Shown here piece by piece: positions 35,112 to 44,642 of a DNA stretch of 64,000 nucleotides. The notes below the pieces were generated by a model. It did not search any database. It saw only the letters and a list, made by a program, of their open reading frames with translations, and was not told the DNA's origin. A program made the position numbers and the translations under genes. The stretch's first letter is position 1. The number at the start of each line of letters is the position of its first letter. The DNA comes from Asticcacaulis sp. YBE204 (GTDB taxonomy: Bacteria; Pseudomonadota; Alphaproteobacteria; Caulobacterales; Caulobacteraceae). The stretch spans positions 1 to 64,000 of the forward strand of contig NZ_AWGF01000022.1 in the NCBI RefSeq assembly GCF_000495855.1, written 5' to 3'.

Positions 35112-35333
35112 ACACACATTCCGCCAAAAAACGTTTCATACGATTCTGTACGCAAAATGTGTTTATTTTCATCTAAGAACAGACTTGTTTCACCGATGAA
35201 ACGCGATCTTATCGTTATAATTTCTGCTCTTTCGTTTTACGACTGTAGGGTAAAAGCCGGAGACAGGCAATCGTCATGCCTGTGTCATGACACGCCGTTA
35301 CATACAGGGAATCGTAGTTGCGGAGCGTTTCCG

Positions 35334-36500
35334 ATGCCGAACCCTGTTGACCCTACGCGCCGTCGGTTTACTTTCGCCTGTCTGGCCGGAAGCGGCGCGG
35401 TTCTGGCGACCGGTGCTGTGCTCGGCTCCTCGTTTGCCGCCGAGCGTGCTGTGCCATCTTCCCGCCCCCTGATCATCGCCCACCGCGGCGCCAGCGGCTA
35501 CCGCCCGGAACATACCCTGGCCAGCTACGATCTGGCCATTTCGATGGGCGCCGACTATATCGAGCCCGATGTGGTGTCGACGAAGGACGGCGTGCTGATC
35601 TGCCGCCATGAGCCCATGTTGTCCGGCACCACCGACGTCGCCGACAAACCGGAATTCGCCGCCCGCAAGCGCACGATCAATGTTGACGGCACGTCGATCA
35701 CCGATTTTTTCGCCAGCGATTTCACGCTGGCCGAAATCAAGACCCTGCGCGCCCGTCAGGCCTTTTCCGAGCGCGATCAAAGCTTTAATGACAAGTTTGA
35801 AGTCCCCACCCTCGAAGAGGTCATCGGTCTGGTGCGCAATCATCGCAAGACCGCGGGGCACACGGTGGGCCTATATATCGAAATCAAGCACCCGACCCTG
35901 CACCGCGCGGCCGGTCTGCCGCTGGAAGAAAAGCTGGTCGCGGCGCTGGTTGCCGACGGCCTGAACGTGGTCGGTGCGCCGGTCTTTTTGCAGTCCTTCG
36001 AAGCCGACAGTCTGAAACGCCTCAAGGCCCTGTCGCCCCTGCCGCGCGTGCAACTGGTCGATGGCGGTAAAGTCGATTACGCAACCGGAGCAGTCGGAGC
36101 CTCCGTGCCGTTCGATTGGGCCGCTACGGGACGCAAGGGTACCTATGCCGATATGTTGACGCCCGCAGGCCTGAAAGAGGTGGCGACCTATGCCGACGTC
36201 GTCGCGCCGTGGAAGCGCTACCTGCTCAAGGCCGTGGCCACTGGTCCGATAACTGACAAAACCACGGACGCGGATTGCCGGATTGTCGCCAATACGGAAC
36301 TGGTGCGCAACGCCCATGCGGCGGGCCTCAAGGTTCACACCTGGACCCTGCGCAACGAAGCCTTCCGTCTGGCGGCGACTTATAAGAATGACCCGGCAGC
36401 GGAATTCCGGCAATTGTTCGATATGGGTATCGAGGGCGTCTTCACCGACTTTGCCGATACGGGCGTCGCCGCCCGCAATGCTTGGATCAAGCTAAAATAG
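35334..36500 (+). CDS. glpQ: Glycerophosphodiester phosphodiesterase, Tat-exported
   Basis: The enzyme cleaves glycerophosphodiesters to glycerol-3-phosphate and an alcohol in the periplasm. ATG 35334 (ribosome site CGGAG) gives 388 residues with a twin-arginine signal PTRRRFTFACLAGSGAVLATG. The GDPD TIM-barrel motifs are IIAHRGASGYRPEHTLASYDLA (catalytic His-Arg and metal Glu), DYIEPDVVSTKDGVLICRHEPM, and LYIEIKHPT. A longer open frame from 35157 adds a Cys-rich segment that is not a signal peptide and is rejected. The last 14 bp overlap the converging M16 gene. Confidence 0.95.
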   Translation: MPNPVDPTRRRFTFACLAGSGAVLATGAVLGSSFAAERAVPSSRPLIIAHRGASGYRPEHTLASYDLAISMGADYIEPDVVSTKDGVLICRHEPMLSGTTDVADKPEFAARKRTINVDGTSITDFFASDFTLAEIKTLRARQAFSERDQSFNDKFEVPTLEEVIGLVRNHRKTAGHTVGLYIEIKHPTLHRAAGLPLEEKLVAALVADGLNVVGAPVFLQSFEADSLKRLKALSPLPRVQLVDGGKVDYATGAVGASVPFDWAATGRKGTYADMLTPAGLKEVATYADVVAPWKRYLLKAVATGPITDKTTDADCRIVANTELVRNAHAAGLKVHTWTLRNEAFRLAATYKNDPAAEFRQLFDMGIEGVFTDFADTGVAARNAWIKLK

Positions 36501-37773
36501 CTTCGAGTCGTTTTTGCGGATCGGTTTTCAGCGCCGGGCCCAGAATCGCCGAGGCGCAGGTCTTCGCCGACAAAATACGCTCGCCCACGCGTTTCAGATC
36601 GTCGAGCGTCACCGCCTCAAGTTCCACCACCTGCTCATCGAGACTGTACACCTTATCATAGGTCAGCAATTGCCCGCCGAGTGTCCCGGCGCGTTGCCCC
36701 GCGTTTTCGTCGTGCAGGTAGAGCGAGGTCTTGTACTGCGCCCGCGCGCGTTCCAGTTCCGCCTCCAGCGGCGCACGGGTCAGGTCGCGCATGACGGTGA
36801 CGATCAGCTCGCACAGGTCGGCGGCATCCTTCGGCGCGCACCCGGCATAGATGCCGAAAATGCCCGTATCGCGGAACTGCGTCGTCCATGCGTCGATGCT
36901 ATAGGCCAGACCGCGCTCTTCGCGGGCCTGCTGGAACAGCCGCGACGCCATACCGCCGCCGAGGATTTCCCCGAACAGTTTCAAGGCATAAAGATCGTCG
37001 TCGTAACGACTGACGCCCTCGAAGGCCAGAGTCAGATGGCTTTGTTCGATCTTGCGCACGTGGCGAATGGCTGACGGCGTGAACGGCGGCGGGCTCGCCT
37101 CGACCCGACGCGGACGACCGGCAGCCCCCATATGGGTCTGCGCGGCGGTGATCAGGGCCTCGGCCTCGACACCACCCGACACGCACAGGACGATTTCGGA
37201 CGGATTATAAAGCTGCCCGATATAGTCGCGCAGGGCGTCGGTGCGCGCGGGCGCCAGACTTTGCGTGGTCCCCAGAATCGGACGGCCCAGGGGATGGTCG
37301 CCGTAACAGGCCGATTGCAGCAGATCGAAGACGTGGTCGTCGGGCGTGTCGAAGGCTTCGGAAATCTCCTGCTCGATGACCTTCTTTTCGCGTTCCAGTT
37401 CGTCGGCTTCCAGCGCCGGGCGGAACATCAGGTCGCCGACGACTTCGACCGCCAGCGGTAGCAGGTCGGCCATGCCGCGCACCTCGAACCGCGTGTGCTC
37501 GTAGCCGGTCGAGGCGTTGATCGTACCGCCCCGATGTTCGATGACCTCGGCCAGTTCGCGCGCGCTGCGTTTGCCCGCGCCTTTGAAGACCATGTGTTCG
37601 GCCAGATGCGCCCAGCCGGACTGTTCGGGGGCTTCGTAGCGCGCGCCGCCGTGGACAACCGCAGTCAGGGCGAAGGTCTTCAGGCCCGGCATCGGGTCGT
37701 GGATGACCCGCAAACCGTTATCGAGCGTTACGCAGGCGGCATTACCGACGCCCAAGGGGACCAAACTCATCAT
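36487..37773 (-). CDS. M16-family zinc peptidase (mitochondrial-processing-peptidase-like)
   Basis: ATG 37773 (with AAAGGAAT upstream) gives 428 residues; the open frame continues to 38157 through the SURF1 gene, but that part is a shadow. The inverted zinc motif is HLAEHMVFKG (HxxEH), with a downstream Glu in EQEISEAFDTPDD. The second M16 half has a GGGMASRLFQQAREERGLAYSI segment. The protein resembles bacterial PqqL/MPP-beta-type single-chain enzymes. Its start overlaps the SURF1 stop (ATGATGA), so it is co-translated with the oxidase assembly cluster. Confidence 0.93.
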   Translation of the reverse strand: MMSLVPLGVGNAACVTLDNGLRVIHDPMPGLKTFALTAVVHGGARYEAPEQSGWAHLAEHMVFKGAGKRSARELAEVIEHRGGTINASTGYEHTRFEVRGMADLLPLAVEVVGDLMFRPALEADELEREKKVIEQEISEAFDTPDDHVFDLLQSACYGDHPLGRPILGTTQSLAPARTDALRDYIGQLYNPSEIVLCVSGGVEAEALITAAQTHMGAAGRPRRVEASPPPFTPSAIRHVRKIEQSHLTLAFEGVSRYDDDLYALKLFGEILGGGMASRLFQQAREERGLAYSIDAWTTQFRDTGIFGIYAGCAPKDAADLCELIVTVMRDLTRAPLEAELERARAQYKTSLYLHDENAGQRAGTLGGQLLTYDKVYSLDEQVVELEAVTLDDLKRVGERILSAKTCASAILGPALKTDPQKRLEAILA

Positions 37774-38450
37774 ATTCCTTTGCGCGCGCGCTGATACAGC
37801 ACCGCTATATAGACACCCATCAGCGCCGCCGCCAGCCCATACCAGGTCAGGGCGTATTCGAGATGGCGATTGGGCAGGTTGGCCGCCGCATCGACCGGCG
37901 TTATATCCGGCGCGACCGGCTGGCTGGCGGCGATGAAATAGTCGCCGCGCAGTTTCGCGTTCCACAGGTTCGACAGGTCGGCAACGTTGCGCGAATACCA
38001 GTCGCCGGTTTTCGCGTCGTTCGGCGGTGTGAACCCGTTCGGTGCCTCGTAGGGCCGCAAACGCCCGGTCAGGGTGAGGGTTATCGGCGCGGTCACTTGC
38101 CCTTTGGTGCGCGTGAAGCCGAGGTCGGCGACAATGGCGTCCTTGCCCAGAGGGCACAGGGTCAGGGTGTGGAACCCGACCGCGTCATCGGCGATTCCAT
38201 GCATATAGACGACCTGATGCGGGTCAATGGCGCAGGACAGGGTCACCTGACGCCACGCCACGTCGCCGCCCTGATCGAGCAGAGTCTCCGCCGCGACCGG
38301 CGGCATCTGACGCGTGCGCTCCAGATCGGCGAGCAGGTGCTGCTTCCAGTGCAGGCGCTGCATTTGCCAGGTGCCCAGCCCGATCAGCACGGCCAGCGCC
38401 ACGCCGACCGCGATGGTCAGGCCCAAGGGCAGGTTTTTGAACAGCTTCAT
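37770..38450 (-). CDS. SURF1-family cytochrome oxidase assembly protein
   Basis: SURF1 proteins help insert heme a into oxidase subunit I. ATG 38450 has a GGAGGATGTA site and gives 226 residues with two membrane helices, one near the start (LTIAVGVALAVLIGLGTWQMQRLHWK) and one near the end (ALTWYGLAAALMGVYIAVLYQ). The family motifs GTWQMQRL and NRHLEYALTWYGLA are present. The frame from 38540 would translate the intergenic repeat. It lies downstream of ctaE behind a terminator and repeats, so it may have separate transcription. Confidence 0.93.
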   Translation of the reverse strand: MKLFKNLPLGLTIAVGVALAVLIGLGTWQMQRLHWKQHLLADLERTRQMPPVAAETLLDQGGDVAWRQVTLSCAIDPHQVVYMHGIADDAVGFHTLTLCPLGKDAIVADLGFTRTKGQVTAPITLTLTGRLRPYEAPNGFTPPNDAKTGDWYSRNVADLSNLWNAKLRGDYFIAASQPVAPDITPVDAAANLPNRHLEYALTWYGLAAALMGVYIAVLYQRARKGI

Positions 38451-38454
38451 TACA

Positions 38455-38585
38455 TCCTCCCCTGTGAGCGCAGCGATACGGGGGAGGTGGCGCGGCGTAG
38501 TCCGCGACGGAGGGGGCATTCTTTGCGTGGCTTGCCCCACCCACCGCTTCGCGGTCCCCCCTCCCCGCTTTGCAGGGAGGGATAT
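38455..38585. repeat. Composite palindromic intergenic repeat, copy C (ctaE to SURF1)
   Basis: The order CCTCCCCTG, GGGGGAGGTGGCG, CGCGACGGAGGGGGC, CCCCACCCACCGCTTCGCGGTCCCCCTCCCCG and GGGAGGGATA follows the same plan as the repeats at 9180 and 12872, with more divergence. It is the third and weakest copy in the window. Confidence 0.65.
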
Positions 38586-38629
38586 AAGGTAAACAGCTTG
38601 ACCGTCATGATCCCTATTGCCGGAGGTTA

Positions 38630-38671
38630 AAAAGCCGAAGGCGACGGCACCGTTGCCGGTGTCCGCCGCCT
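38630..38671 (-). terminator. Probable terminator after ctaE
   Basis: On the minus strand the hairpin GGCGGCGGaCACCGG / CCGGTGcCGTCGCC has small internal mismatches (loop CAA or similar) and is followed by TTCGGCTTTTT. It is 27 bp past the ctaE stop. Confidence 0.6.
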
Positions 38672-38697
38672 GAAATATTCAGCCGTAAACGTTGATT

Positions 38698-39573
38698 TTA
38701 GTGCGCGCCGAAGATCACATAGATGAAGGCGAACAGGAACAGCCACACCACGTCAACGAAGTGCCAATACCAGGCCGCCGCTTCGAAACCGAAGTGCTTT
38801 TGCGGGGTGAAGCCACCGGCCAGCAGACGCAACAGGCAGACGAAGAGGAAGATGGTCCCGATCAGGACGTGGAAACCGTGGAAACCGGTCGCCATGAAGA
38901 AGGCTGAACCATAGAGGGTCGAGTTGGCGGCTTCTTCGTTGAAGAACAGATGGTGATGCAGGATGTGATGATATTCAATACCCTGAACGGCGGTGAAGAC
39001 CACGCCGAGGATGACCGTCAGGATCAGGCCCCACTTGGTGCCTTCGCGGTCGCCCTGTTGCAGGGCATGGTGCGCCCAGGTCACCGTGGTGCCCGACAGC
39101 AGCAGAAGCAGGGTGTTGACCAGCGGCAATTGCCACGCTGAAACGGCCTCAATGCCTTTCGGCGGCCATGTGGTCCACGAATTGCGGACTTCTTCGATCG
39201 CCGAATGGATACCAGCGCGGTGTTCGTGGAACAGCACGGCTTCGAAGAAAATCCAGAAGAAGGCCACGAAGAACATGACTTCCGAGGCGATGAACATGAT
39301 CATGCCATAGCGCAGACCGATCTGAACGACCGGGGTATGATCGCCCGCCTTCGATTCCTTGATCACGTCACGCCACCAGCCGAACATGACGTAGAGTACG
39401 CCGAGCAGGCCGATACCGAAGAGGACCGGGCTCTTGTCGAGCTGGCCGAAGCCCAGACCCTTCATCCACACCACGACGCCAAGGAACATGACGGTCGCAA
39501 ACAGCGAACCAAGCAGCGGCCACGGGCTGGGGTTGATGATGTGATAATCGTGTTTTACGGCGTCATTGGCCAT
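38698..39573 (-). CDS. ctaE: Cytochrome c oxidase subunit III
   Basis: This is a core membrane subunit of the aa3-type oxidase. ATG 39573, with GAGGTGAG upstream, gives 291 residues; a TTG three codons earlier is less likely. It has seven membrane segments and the conserved [13 protein letters not shown] start, [18 protein letters not shown] (with the Glu in helix III), [24 protein letters not shown], and the C-terminal [14 protein letters not shown] and [18 protein letters not shown]. It is the last core gene of the ctaC-D-B-G-E cluster, with 218 bp between it and ctaG. Confidence 0.98.
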   Translation of the reverse strand: MANDAVKHDYHIINPSPWPLLGSLFATVMFLGVVVWMKGLGFGQLDKSPVLFGIGLLGVLYVMFGWWRDVIKESKAGDHTPVVQIGLRYGMIMFIASEVMFFVAFFWIFFEAVLFHEHRAGIHSAIEEVRNSWTTWPPKGIEAVSAWQLPLVNTLLLLLSGTTVTWAHHALQQGDREGTKWGLILTVILGVVFTAVQGIEYHHILHHHLFFNEEAANSTLYGSAFFMATGFHGFHVLIGTIFLFVCLLRLLAGGFTPQKHFGFEAAAWYWHFVDVVWLFLFAFIYVIFGAH

Positions 39574-39791
39574 AGTCGTCAACTCACCTCGATGCGCCGA
39601 TCCCCCTGAACGAGATGACGGCAGATTTTTTATCGTCGCCGGACCTTGCGGTAGCCGAACTTAGTTAGCTCAAGATGTAGGCCAAATCGGTTTTGAACAC
39701 AATCCGAAGCGGCGTTTTTCTTGAGACAATATGCCCATATGCGACACATCGTCACACAACGGAACATATCCGCGCAACACATTGAACAGTT

Positions 39792-40328
39792 TTACTTTTT
39801 CGAGATTTCGGATGGAAAGAACGTATAGGACAGGGTCACGTCTCTGGTGTTTTTGGCGTCGATGTCCTCAAGCATCTTGGGATCGACATAGTAGACGACC
39901 GGAAAGGTGCGTGTTTCGCCGGGCTTCAGGGTCTGATCGGTAAAGCAGAAACACTGAAGCTTCATGAAGAAGCCACCCATAGATTCGGGCAGGACGTTGT
40001 AACTGGCGCGGCCGGTGACGGGCTGATCCGATTCGTTCTTGACCGTGAAATAAATCATATTGGTCTTGCCGATCAGGGTATCCTGAACCGGCGTTTCGAC
40101 CTTGAAGCTCCAGTCGATATTGTTGGCATTGGTGTCGAAATAGACGCGGATCTTCTTGTCGGTAACGTGCGAGGCTTCGGCCGTGGCACGCTGGGTCGTG
40201 CCGTCGAAGCCGGTCACCTGACAGAACATGCGGTATAGCGGCACCGAGGCATAGGCCATGCCGAACATCCCCGCCAGACCGAGCAGGCAGTAGAGGACGA
40301 CCTTCTGGTTGCGGGTGAGCGTCTTCAT
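39792..40328 (-). CDS. ctaG: Cytochrome c oxidase assembly protein CtaG (Cox11 type)
   Basis: Cox11-type CtaG delivers copper to the CuB site of subunit I. The product, 178 or 179 residues (ATG 40331 or 40328), has one N-terminal membrane helix (VVLYCLLGLAGMFGMAYASVPLYRMFCQVTG region) and a periplasmic Ig-like domain. The copper motif is CFCFTDQ in LQCFCFTDQTLKPGE, and the Cys of the YRMFCQ motif is also present. It starts at the stop of the small membrane protein gene upstream (overlap of 1-4 bp), so they are coupled. Confidence 0.96.
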   Translation of the reverse strand: MKTLTRNQKVVLYCLLGLAGMFGMAYASVPLYRMFCQVTGFDGTTQRATAEASHVTDKKIRVYFDTNANNIDWSFKVETPVQDTLIGKTNMIYFTVKNESDQPVTGRASYNVLPESMGGFFMKLQCFCFTDQTLKPGETRTFPVVYYVDPKMLEDIDAKNTRDVTLSYTFFPSEISKK

Positions 40329-40492
40329 CAATGCGGCGTGTTCTGCATCATGCGCGTCAGCGAGACGAGGAAGACCAACACGACGAAGGCGAACAGCGAC
40401 AGACCGATGGCGATGTTGCGGCGCTTTTGCGCAGCCAGATAGGCCTTCTTGTCGGCTTCGGGGTCGGGAAACAGGTCTTTGGAATCGCTCAT
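40328..40492 (-). CDS. Small single-helix membrane protein between ctaB and ctaG (CoxF-like position)
   Basis: From ATG 40492 the 54-residue product has a charged cytoplasmic start (SDSKDLFPDPEADKKAYLAAQKRRN) and one membrane helix (IAIGLSLFAFVVLVFLVSLTRMM). Small proteins of this form are regularly found in this place in alphaproteobacterial oxidase clusters and have been called CoxF-like. I infer an assembly or stability role. It starts 4 bp after the ctaB stop and overlaps the ctaG start. Confidence 0.8.
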   Translation of the reverse strand: MSDSKDLFPDPEADKKAYLAAQKRRNIAIGLSLFAFVVLVFLVSLTRMMQNTPH

Positions 40493-40496
40493 GGAT

Positions 40497-41495
40497 TTAG
40501 ACTCCGGCAAAGGCGTGGTGCAACAGCAGCGCCGCGAACAGCGCCGTTAGATACAGGATCGAAAAGGCGAACAGGTTGCGCGCCGCCAGCGCTTCCTTCT
40601 TGACGTCGTAAAGCGAATTTTCGCCGCCTTCGGGGTGGTCGCCCGCGCGCGACAGGAACAGCTTGACCGCCAGAAAGATGAAAAAGGCCCCGCCCAGAAC
40701 CGAGACGACCGCATAGATCAGGCCGCCCATGCTGAAGGCGATCGGCAGGCAGGCAACCGGGGCCATGATCAGGCTGTAGAGCAGGATTTGCAGGCGCGTC
40801 GATTTCGCGCCCTTGACAACCGGCATCATCGGGATACCCGCCTTGGCATAGTCTTCGGCGGTATAGAGCGCCAGCGCCCAGCTGTGCGGCGGGGTCCACA
40901 GGAAGATGATGGCGAACAGAATCCACGCCTCCAGCGGCGCGTGACCGGCGGCGGCGGCCCAGCCGATAACCGGCGGAAAGGCACCTGCGGCTCCGCCGAT
41001 GACGATATTCTGCGGCGTGCGGCGCTTCAGGATCAGGGTGTAGAAGACGACGTAATAGAGGATGGTCAGAGCCAGAAGACCGGCGGCCAAGGCATTGATC
41101 GACAGCCACATCATGGCGACCGACAGGAAACCCAGCACGCCGCCGAACGCCATGGCATCTGATTTCGAGACGCGACCGGCGGCCACCGGACGTGTGCGGG
41201 TGCGGCGCATCAGGGCGTCGGTCTCGCCTTCGATGGCCATGTTCAAGGCCCCCGCCGAACCGGCACCCAGCGCGATGCACAGGACCGCGATAAAGGCCAG
41301 AAACGGGTTGATATCGACCGGCGCGACGACAAGCCCGGTCAGACCGGTGAACACCACCAGCGACATGACGCGCGGCTTGAGCAACTGAAAATAGTCAGCC
41401 GGAGAGCCGCGCAGGGCCTTTTGCCCGTAGGCCGGATGGGCGGCCTTAGGGGTTTCAGGTGTCGGCTTTTCGATATGCGCGGTGTCGGCGTTCAC
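40497..41495 (-). CDS. ctaB: Protoheme IX farnesyltransferase (heme O synthase)
   Basis: CtaB adds the farnesyl group to heme b to make heme O for the oxidase. The 332-residue UbiA-type membrane protein has the first prenyl-binding Asp-rich motif region AGALNMAIEGETDALMRRT and the RPVAAGRVS block. It also has the second loop IFLWTPPHSWALALYTAEDYAKAGIPMMPVV and about eight to nine helices. In the first motif the usual W-Y-D-x-D-I-D pattern is shortened to IEGETD, within normal variation. No ctaA is present in the window. It follows ctaD by 84 bp. Confidence 0.96.
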   Translation of the reverse strand: MNADTAHIEKPTPETPKAAHPAYGQKALRGSPADYFQLLKPRVMSLVVFTGLTGLVVAPVDINPFLAFIAVLCIALGAGSAGALNMAIEGETDALMRRTRTRPVAAGRVSKSDAMAFGGVLGFLSVAMMWLSINALAAGLLALTILYYVVFYTLILKRRTPQNIVIGGAAGAFPPVIGWAAAAGHAPLEAWILFAIIFLWTPPHSWALALYTAEDYAKAGIPMMPVVKGAKSTRLQILLYSLIMAPVACLPIAFSMGGLIYAVVSVLGGAFFIFLAVKLFLSRAGDHPEGGENSLYDVKKEALAARNLFAFSILYLTALFAALLLHHAFAGV

Positions 41496-41579
41496 GGGAT
41501 ACTCTTGGTCTGGAACATAAAAGTTCGGGGGATGAAGGCTTACCCCTCACCCCCCGGTGTTTCAACCCATTGGGTTGGT

Positions 41580-43271
41580 TTAGTGGTGACCGTCGTCGTC
41601 CTTGATGACCGGCAGTTCCGAGAACTGGTGGTACGGCGGCGGCGATGACAGGGTCCACTCCAGCGTCGTGGCACCCTCGCCCCACGGATTGGCATCGGCC
41701 TTGCGGCGGCGGATGACCGACTCGACGATCATGATCAGGAAGATCAGGACGGCAAAAGCGGTGATGGCGTAACCGATCGACGACACCTTGTTCCAGTAGG
41801 CATAGCCTTCCGGATAGTCGACGTAGCGGCGCGGCATGCCTTGCAGACCGAGGAAGTGCTGCGGGAAGAAGACCAGATTGACGCCGATGAACATGATCCA
41901 GAAGTGCAACTGGCCCAGAAGTTCATTGTACTTGATACCGAACATCTTCTCGTACCAGTAGTAGAAGCCGCAGAAGATGGCGAACACCGCCCCCAGCGAC
42001 AACACGTAGTGGAAGTGCGCGACGACATAATAGGTGTCGTGCAGAGAGTAGTCGATACCGGCGTTCGACAGCACCACGCCGGTCACGCCACCCAGGGTGA
42101 ACAGGAAGATGAAGCCGATGGCCCACAGCATCGGGACCTTGAAGTCGATCGAGCCGCCCCACATGGTCGCGATCCACGAGAAGATCTTGACCCCCGTAGG
42201 CACCGCGATGACCATGGTCGCCATGACGAAATAGGCGCGCAGATTGAAGCCCATGCCGACCGTGTACATGTGGTGCGCCCACACGATAAAGCCGACAAAA
42301 CCGATGGCCACCATCGCATAGGCCATGGCCAGATAACCGAAGACGGGCTTTTTCGAGAAGGTCGACACCACGTGGCTGATGATGCCGAAGCCCGGCAGGA
42401 TCAGGATGTACACTTCCGGGTGACCGAAGAACCAGAACAGGTGCTGGTACATGACCGGATCGCCGCCGCCGGCCGGGTCGAAGAAGGCCGTGGCGAAGTT
42501 GCGATCGGTCAGCAGCATGGTGATGGCGCCCGCGAAGACCGGTAGCGACAGCAGCAGCAGGAAGGCGGTGACCAGAACCGACCAGGCGAACAGCGGCATG
42601 CGGTGGAGCGTCATGCCCGGGGCGCGCATGTTGAAGATGGTCGTGATGAAGTTGATCGCCCCAAGGATCGAGGACGCACCCGACAGGTGGAACGAGAAGA
42701 TCACCAGATCCATCGCCGCACCGGGGCTGCCCTTGGTCGACATCGGCGGATACATGGTCCAGCCGCCGCCGAAGCCGTGTTCGGCCGCACCACCGGGACC
42801 GCCCGGCGTGAACAGCGAGAAGCACAGCAGGACGAACGAGGCGACCAGCAGCCAGAACGAAATATTGTTCAGGCGCGGGAAGGCCATGTCCGGCGCGCCG
42901 ATCATGATCGGCACGAACCAGTTGCCGAAGCCGCCGATCATGGCGGGCATGACCATGAAAAAGATCATCAGGATGGCGTGGGCGGTAACGACGGAGTTGA
43001 AGCCGTGCTTGCCCTGAAAGATACCCAGTTGCGCCAAAAAGGATTTGTCGTTGAAAATCTGGATGCCGGGTTCGTAGAGTTCCCAGCGGATCAGGCCCGA
43101 CAGGGCGCCGCCGGCCAGACCGGCGAAGATCGCGAAGATCAGATAGAGCGTGCCGATGTCCTTGTGGTTGGTGGACAGGAACCAGCGCGCGAAGAAACCG
43201 GGTTTGTGGTCGTGATCATCGTGCCCGTGGGCGTGATCGTGATCATGAGCGACTGAAGCATTCGATGCCAT
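41580..43271 (-). CDS. ctaD: Cytochrome c oxidase subunit I
   Basis: This catalytic subunit holds heme a, heme a3 and CuB. The 563-residue product has twelve membrane helices, [17 protein letters not shown], the proton-channel region [24 protein letters not shown], the CuB/Tyr cross-link block [30 protein letters not shown] and the heme ligands in [19 protein letters not shown]. The first 24 residues are unusually His-rich ([17 protein letters not shown]), which could bind metal. Clear place in the cluster: 24 bp after ctaC. Confidence 0.99.
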   Translation of the reverse strand: MASNASVAHDHDHAHGHDDHDHKPGFFARWFLSTNHKDIGTLYLIFAIFAGLAGGALSGLIRWELYEPGIQIFNDKSFLAQLGIFQGKHGFNSVVTAHAILMIFFMVMPAMIGGFGNWFVPIMIGAPDMAFPRLNNISFWLLVASFVLLCFSLFTPGGPGGAAEHGFGGGWTMYPPMSTKGSPGAAMDLVIFSFHLSGASSILGAINFITTIFNMRAPGMTLHRMPLFAWSVLVTAFLLLLSLPVFAGAITMLLTDRNFATAFFDPAGGGDPVMYQHLFWFFGHPEVYILILPGFGIISHVVSTFSKKPVFGYLAMAYAMVAIGFVGFIVWAHHMYTVGMGFNLRAYFVMATMVIAVPTGVKIFSWIATMWGGSIDFKVPMLWAIGFIFLFTLGGVTGVVLSNAGIDYSLHDTYYVVAHFHYVLSLGAVFAIFCGFYYWYEKMFGIKYNELLGQLHFWIMFIGVNLVFFPQHFLGLQGMPRRYVDYPEGYAYWNKVSSIGYAITAFAVLIFLIMIVESVIRRRKADANPWGEGATTLEWTLSSPPPYHQFSELPVIKDDDGHH

Positions 43272-43295
43272 GACGTTCGTCTCTCTTATTCTGAA

Positions 43296-44270
43296 TTATT
43301 GAACGGCGGGGGCCGCAGCCGAAACGGCAGCCTCGCCCGCAGGTGCATCAGCCGTGGCAGAGGCTGCGGTCGCGCTCGAAGCCGCCGCTGCATCCGCCGC
43401 CGCTTTTTCCGCTTCGATCCTGGCCGCTGCGGCCTCCGTCGCCAGCATGGCCTTGGTCTTGCCTCCCGCCTTGACGATGTAGGCGTCGAACTGCTCCGGC
43501 GTCACCACGCGGATAGCGATCGGCATGAAGGCGTGATCGACGCCGCACAGTTCCGAACACTGACCATAGAAGATGCCGGTCTTTTCGGCGCGGAACCAGG
43601 TCGAGTTCAGACGACCCGGAACGGCGTCGGTCTTGAGACCGAAGGCCGGCAGGGCGAAGGCGTGGATGACGTCGTAGCCGGTGACCTGTACCTGAACGAC
43701 CTTGCCCACCGGCACGATCAGTTCATTGTCGACGCCGAGCAGATACGGCACCTTGGCCGCGTGGGCGGTCTTGAGATCGCGGGCCTCGGGCAGGAGGCGC
43801 GATTCGACGCCTTCGACGCCCAGTTCCGGGTAGTCGTAGGCCCAGTACCACTGATAACCCGTCGCCTTGACCACCACGTCGGGGGTCGGCATGTCGTTAT
43901 ATTTGCGCAGCAGGGCGAACGAGAAGAACGCGATGACCACCAGAATCACCACCGGGATCAGGGTCCAGGCGACTTCGATGGCGGTATTGTGCGAGAACTT
44001 GGCCGCGACGGGATTGGTGCGCTTGTTGTAGCGGACGACGATCCAGATCAGCAGGCCCAGCACCAGCAGCGTGATGACGGTGATGACCGGCATCAGAATC
44101 AGGTCGTGGAAGCTGACGGCGTCGTGCTTCAGCTCGGAAAAACCCTTCTGAAGATGGATCGCCTTGTCGGTCGGCAGGCCTTCGAGTTCCTTGGCAAAGG
44201 CGGCGCTCGCCGCCATCCCTGCCGCTAAACCGGCCCCCAAGCTAGCCAAAGTCAGCCTTCGGATGCCCAT
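43296..44270 (-). CDS. ctaC: Cytochrome c oxidase subunit II
   Basis: Subunit II accepts electrons from cytochrome c at CuA. ATG 44270 (GAGGAA site) gives 324 residues: a signal peptide (LASLGAGLAAGMAASAAFA), two membrane helices (about 45-115), and a cupredoxin domain. CuA ligands are in DVIHAFALPAFGLK and YGQCSELCGVDHAFMPI, and the aromatic patch is GYQWYWAYDYPE. The last 45 residues are an Ala-rich tail (AAAARIEAEKAAADAAAASS) not found in most homologues. It is the first gene of the oxidase cluster. Confidence 0.98.
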   Translation of the reverse strand: MGIRRLTLASLGAGLAAGMAASAAFAKELEGLPTDKAIHLQKGFSELKHDAVSFHDLILMPVITVITLLVLGLLIWIVVRYNKRTNPVAAKFSHNTAIEVAWTLIPVVILVVIAFFSFALLRKYNDMPTPDVVVKATGYQWYWAYDYPELGVEGVESRLLPEARDLKTAHAAKVPYLLGVDNELIVPVGKVVQVQVTGYDVIHAFALPAFGLKTDAVPGRLNSTWFRAEKTGIFYGQCSELCGVDHAFMPIAIRVVTPEQFDAYIVKAGGKTKAMLATEAAAARIEAEKAAADAAAASSATAASATADAPAGEAAVSAAAPAVQ

Positions 44271-44642
44271 GCGTAAATTCCTCAATCTGGGCGCCTGCCG
44301 TTCCTGTCTTGAAATCGCAGGAACGTCGCGACACGCCGTTAATCCTCGGTCACGGGTGCGACATGCGCCCGCACGGGACACAGAGTCACACCTTTGTCTA
44401 GTGTTCCCCATAATGCCATATCGGCGAATTGCAAAGGGCTAAAAAGCGTATTCCCTGCCCGCCGCAGGGTCTTTCTCCACCTTTTGGCCATATTGTCGCG
44501 GATTGTCCCGATCAGGCCACAAGACCTGCGCGCTTTTGTCGCGGCGAGGCTTTGCGGACGGTTATATTTTGCGCGGGGTTATGGCCTTTTGAGTCGCCCT
44601 GCCCTACATGAATCCAAAGACTCAACCGAGACCGAATACGCC
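44271..44642. other. Divergent promoter region between ctaC and tldD
   Basis: These 372 bases hold no gene I can support. Open frames that run across it are N-terminal over-extensions of ctaC and tldD. It should contain the promoters of both. I see no clear palindrome or known operator by eye. Confidence 0.6.

Noticed and set aside
37774-38157. N-terminal extension of the M16 peptidase
   Set aside because: It reads SURF1 in another frame. The M16 similarity starts at ATG 37773 with a ribosome site.
44394-44642. 83-codon N-terminal extension of tldD
   Set aside because: It lies in the ctaC-tldD promoter gap and does not resemble TldD, which starts normally at 44643.
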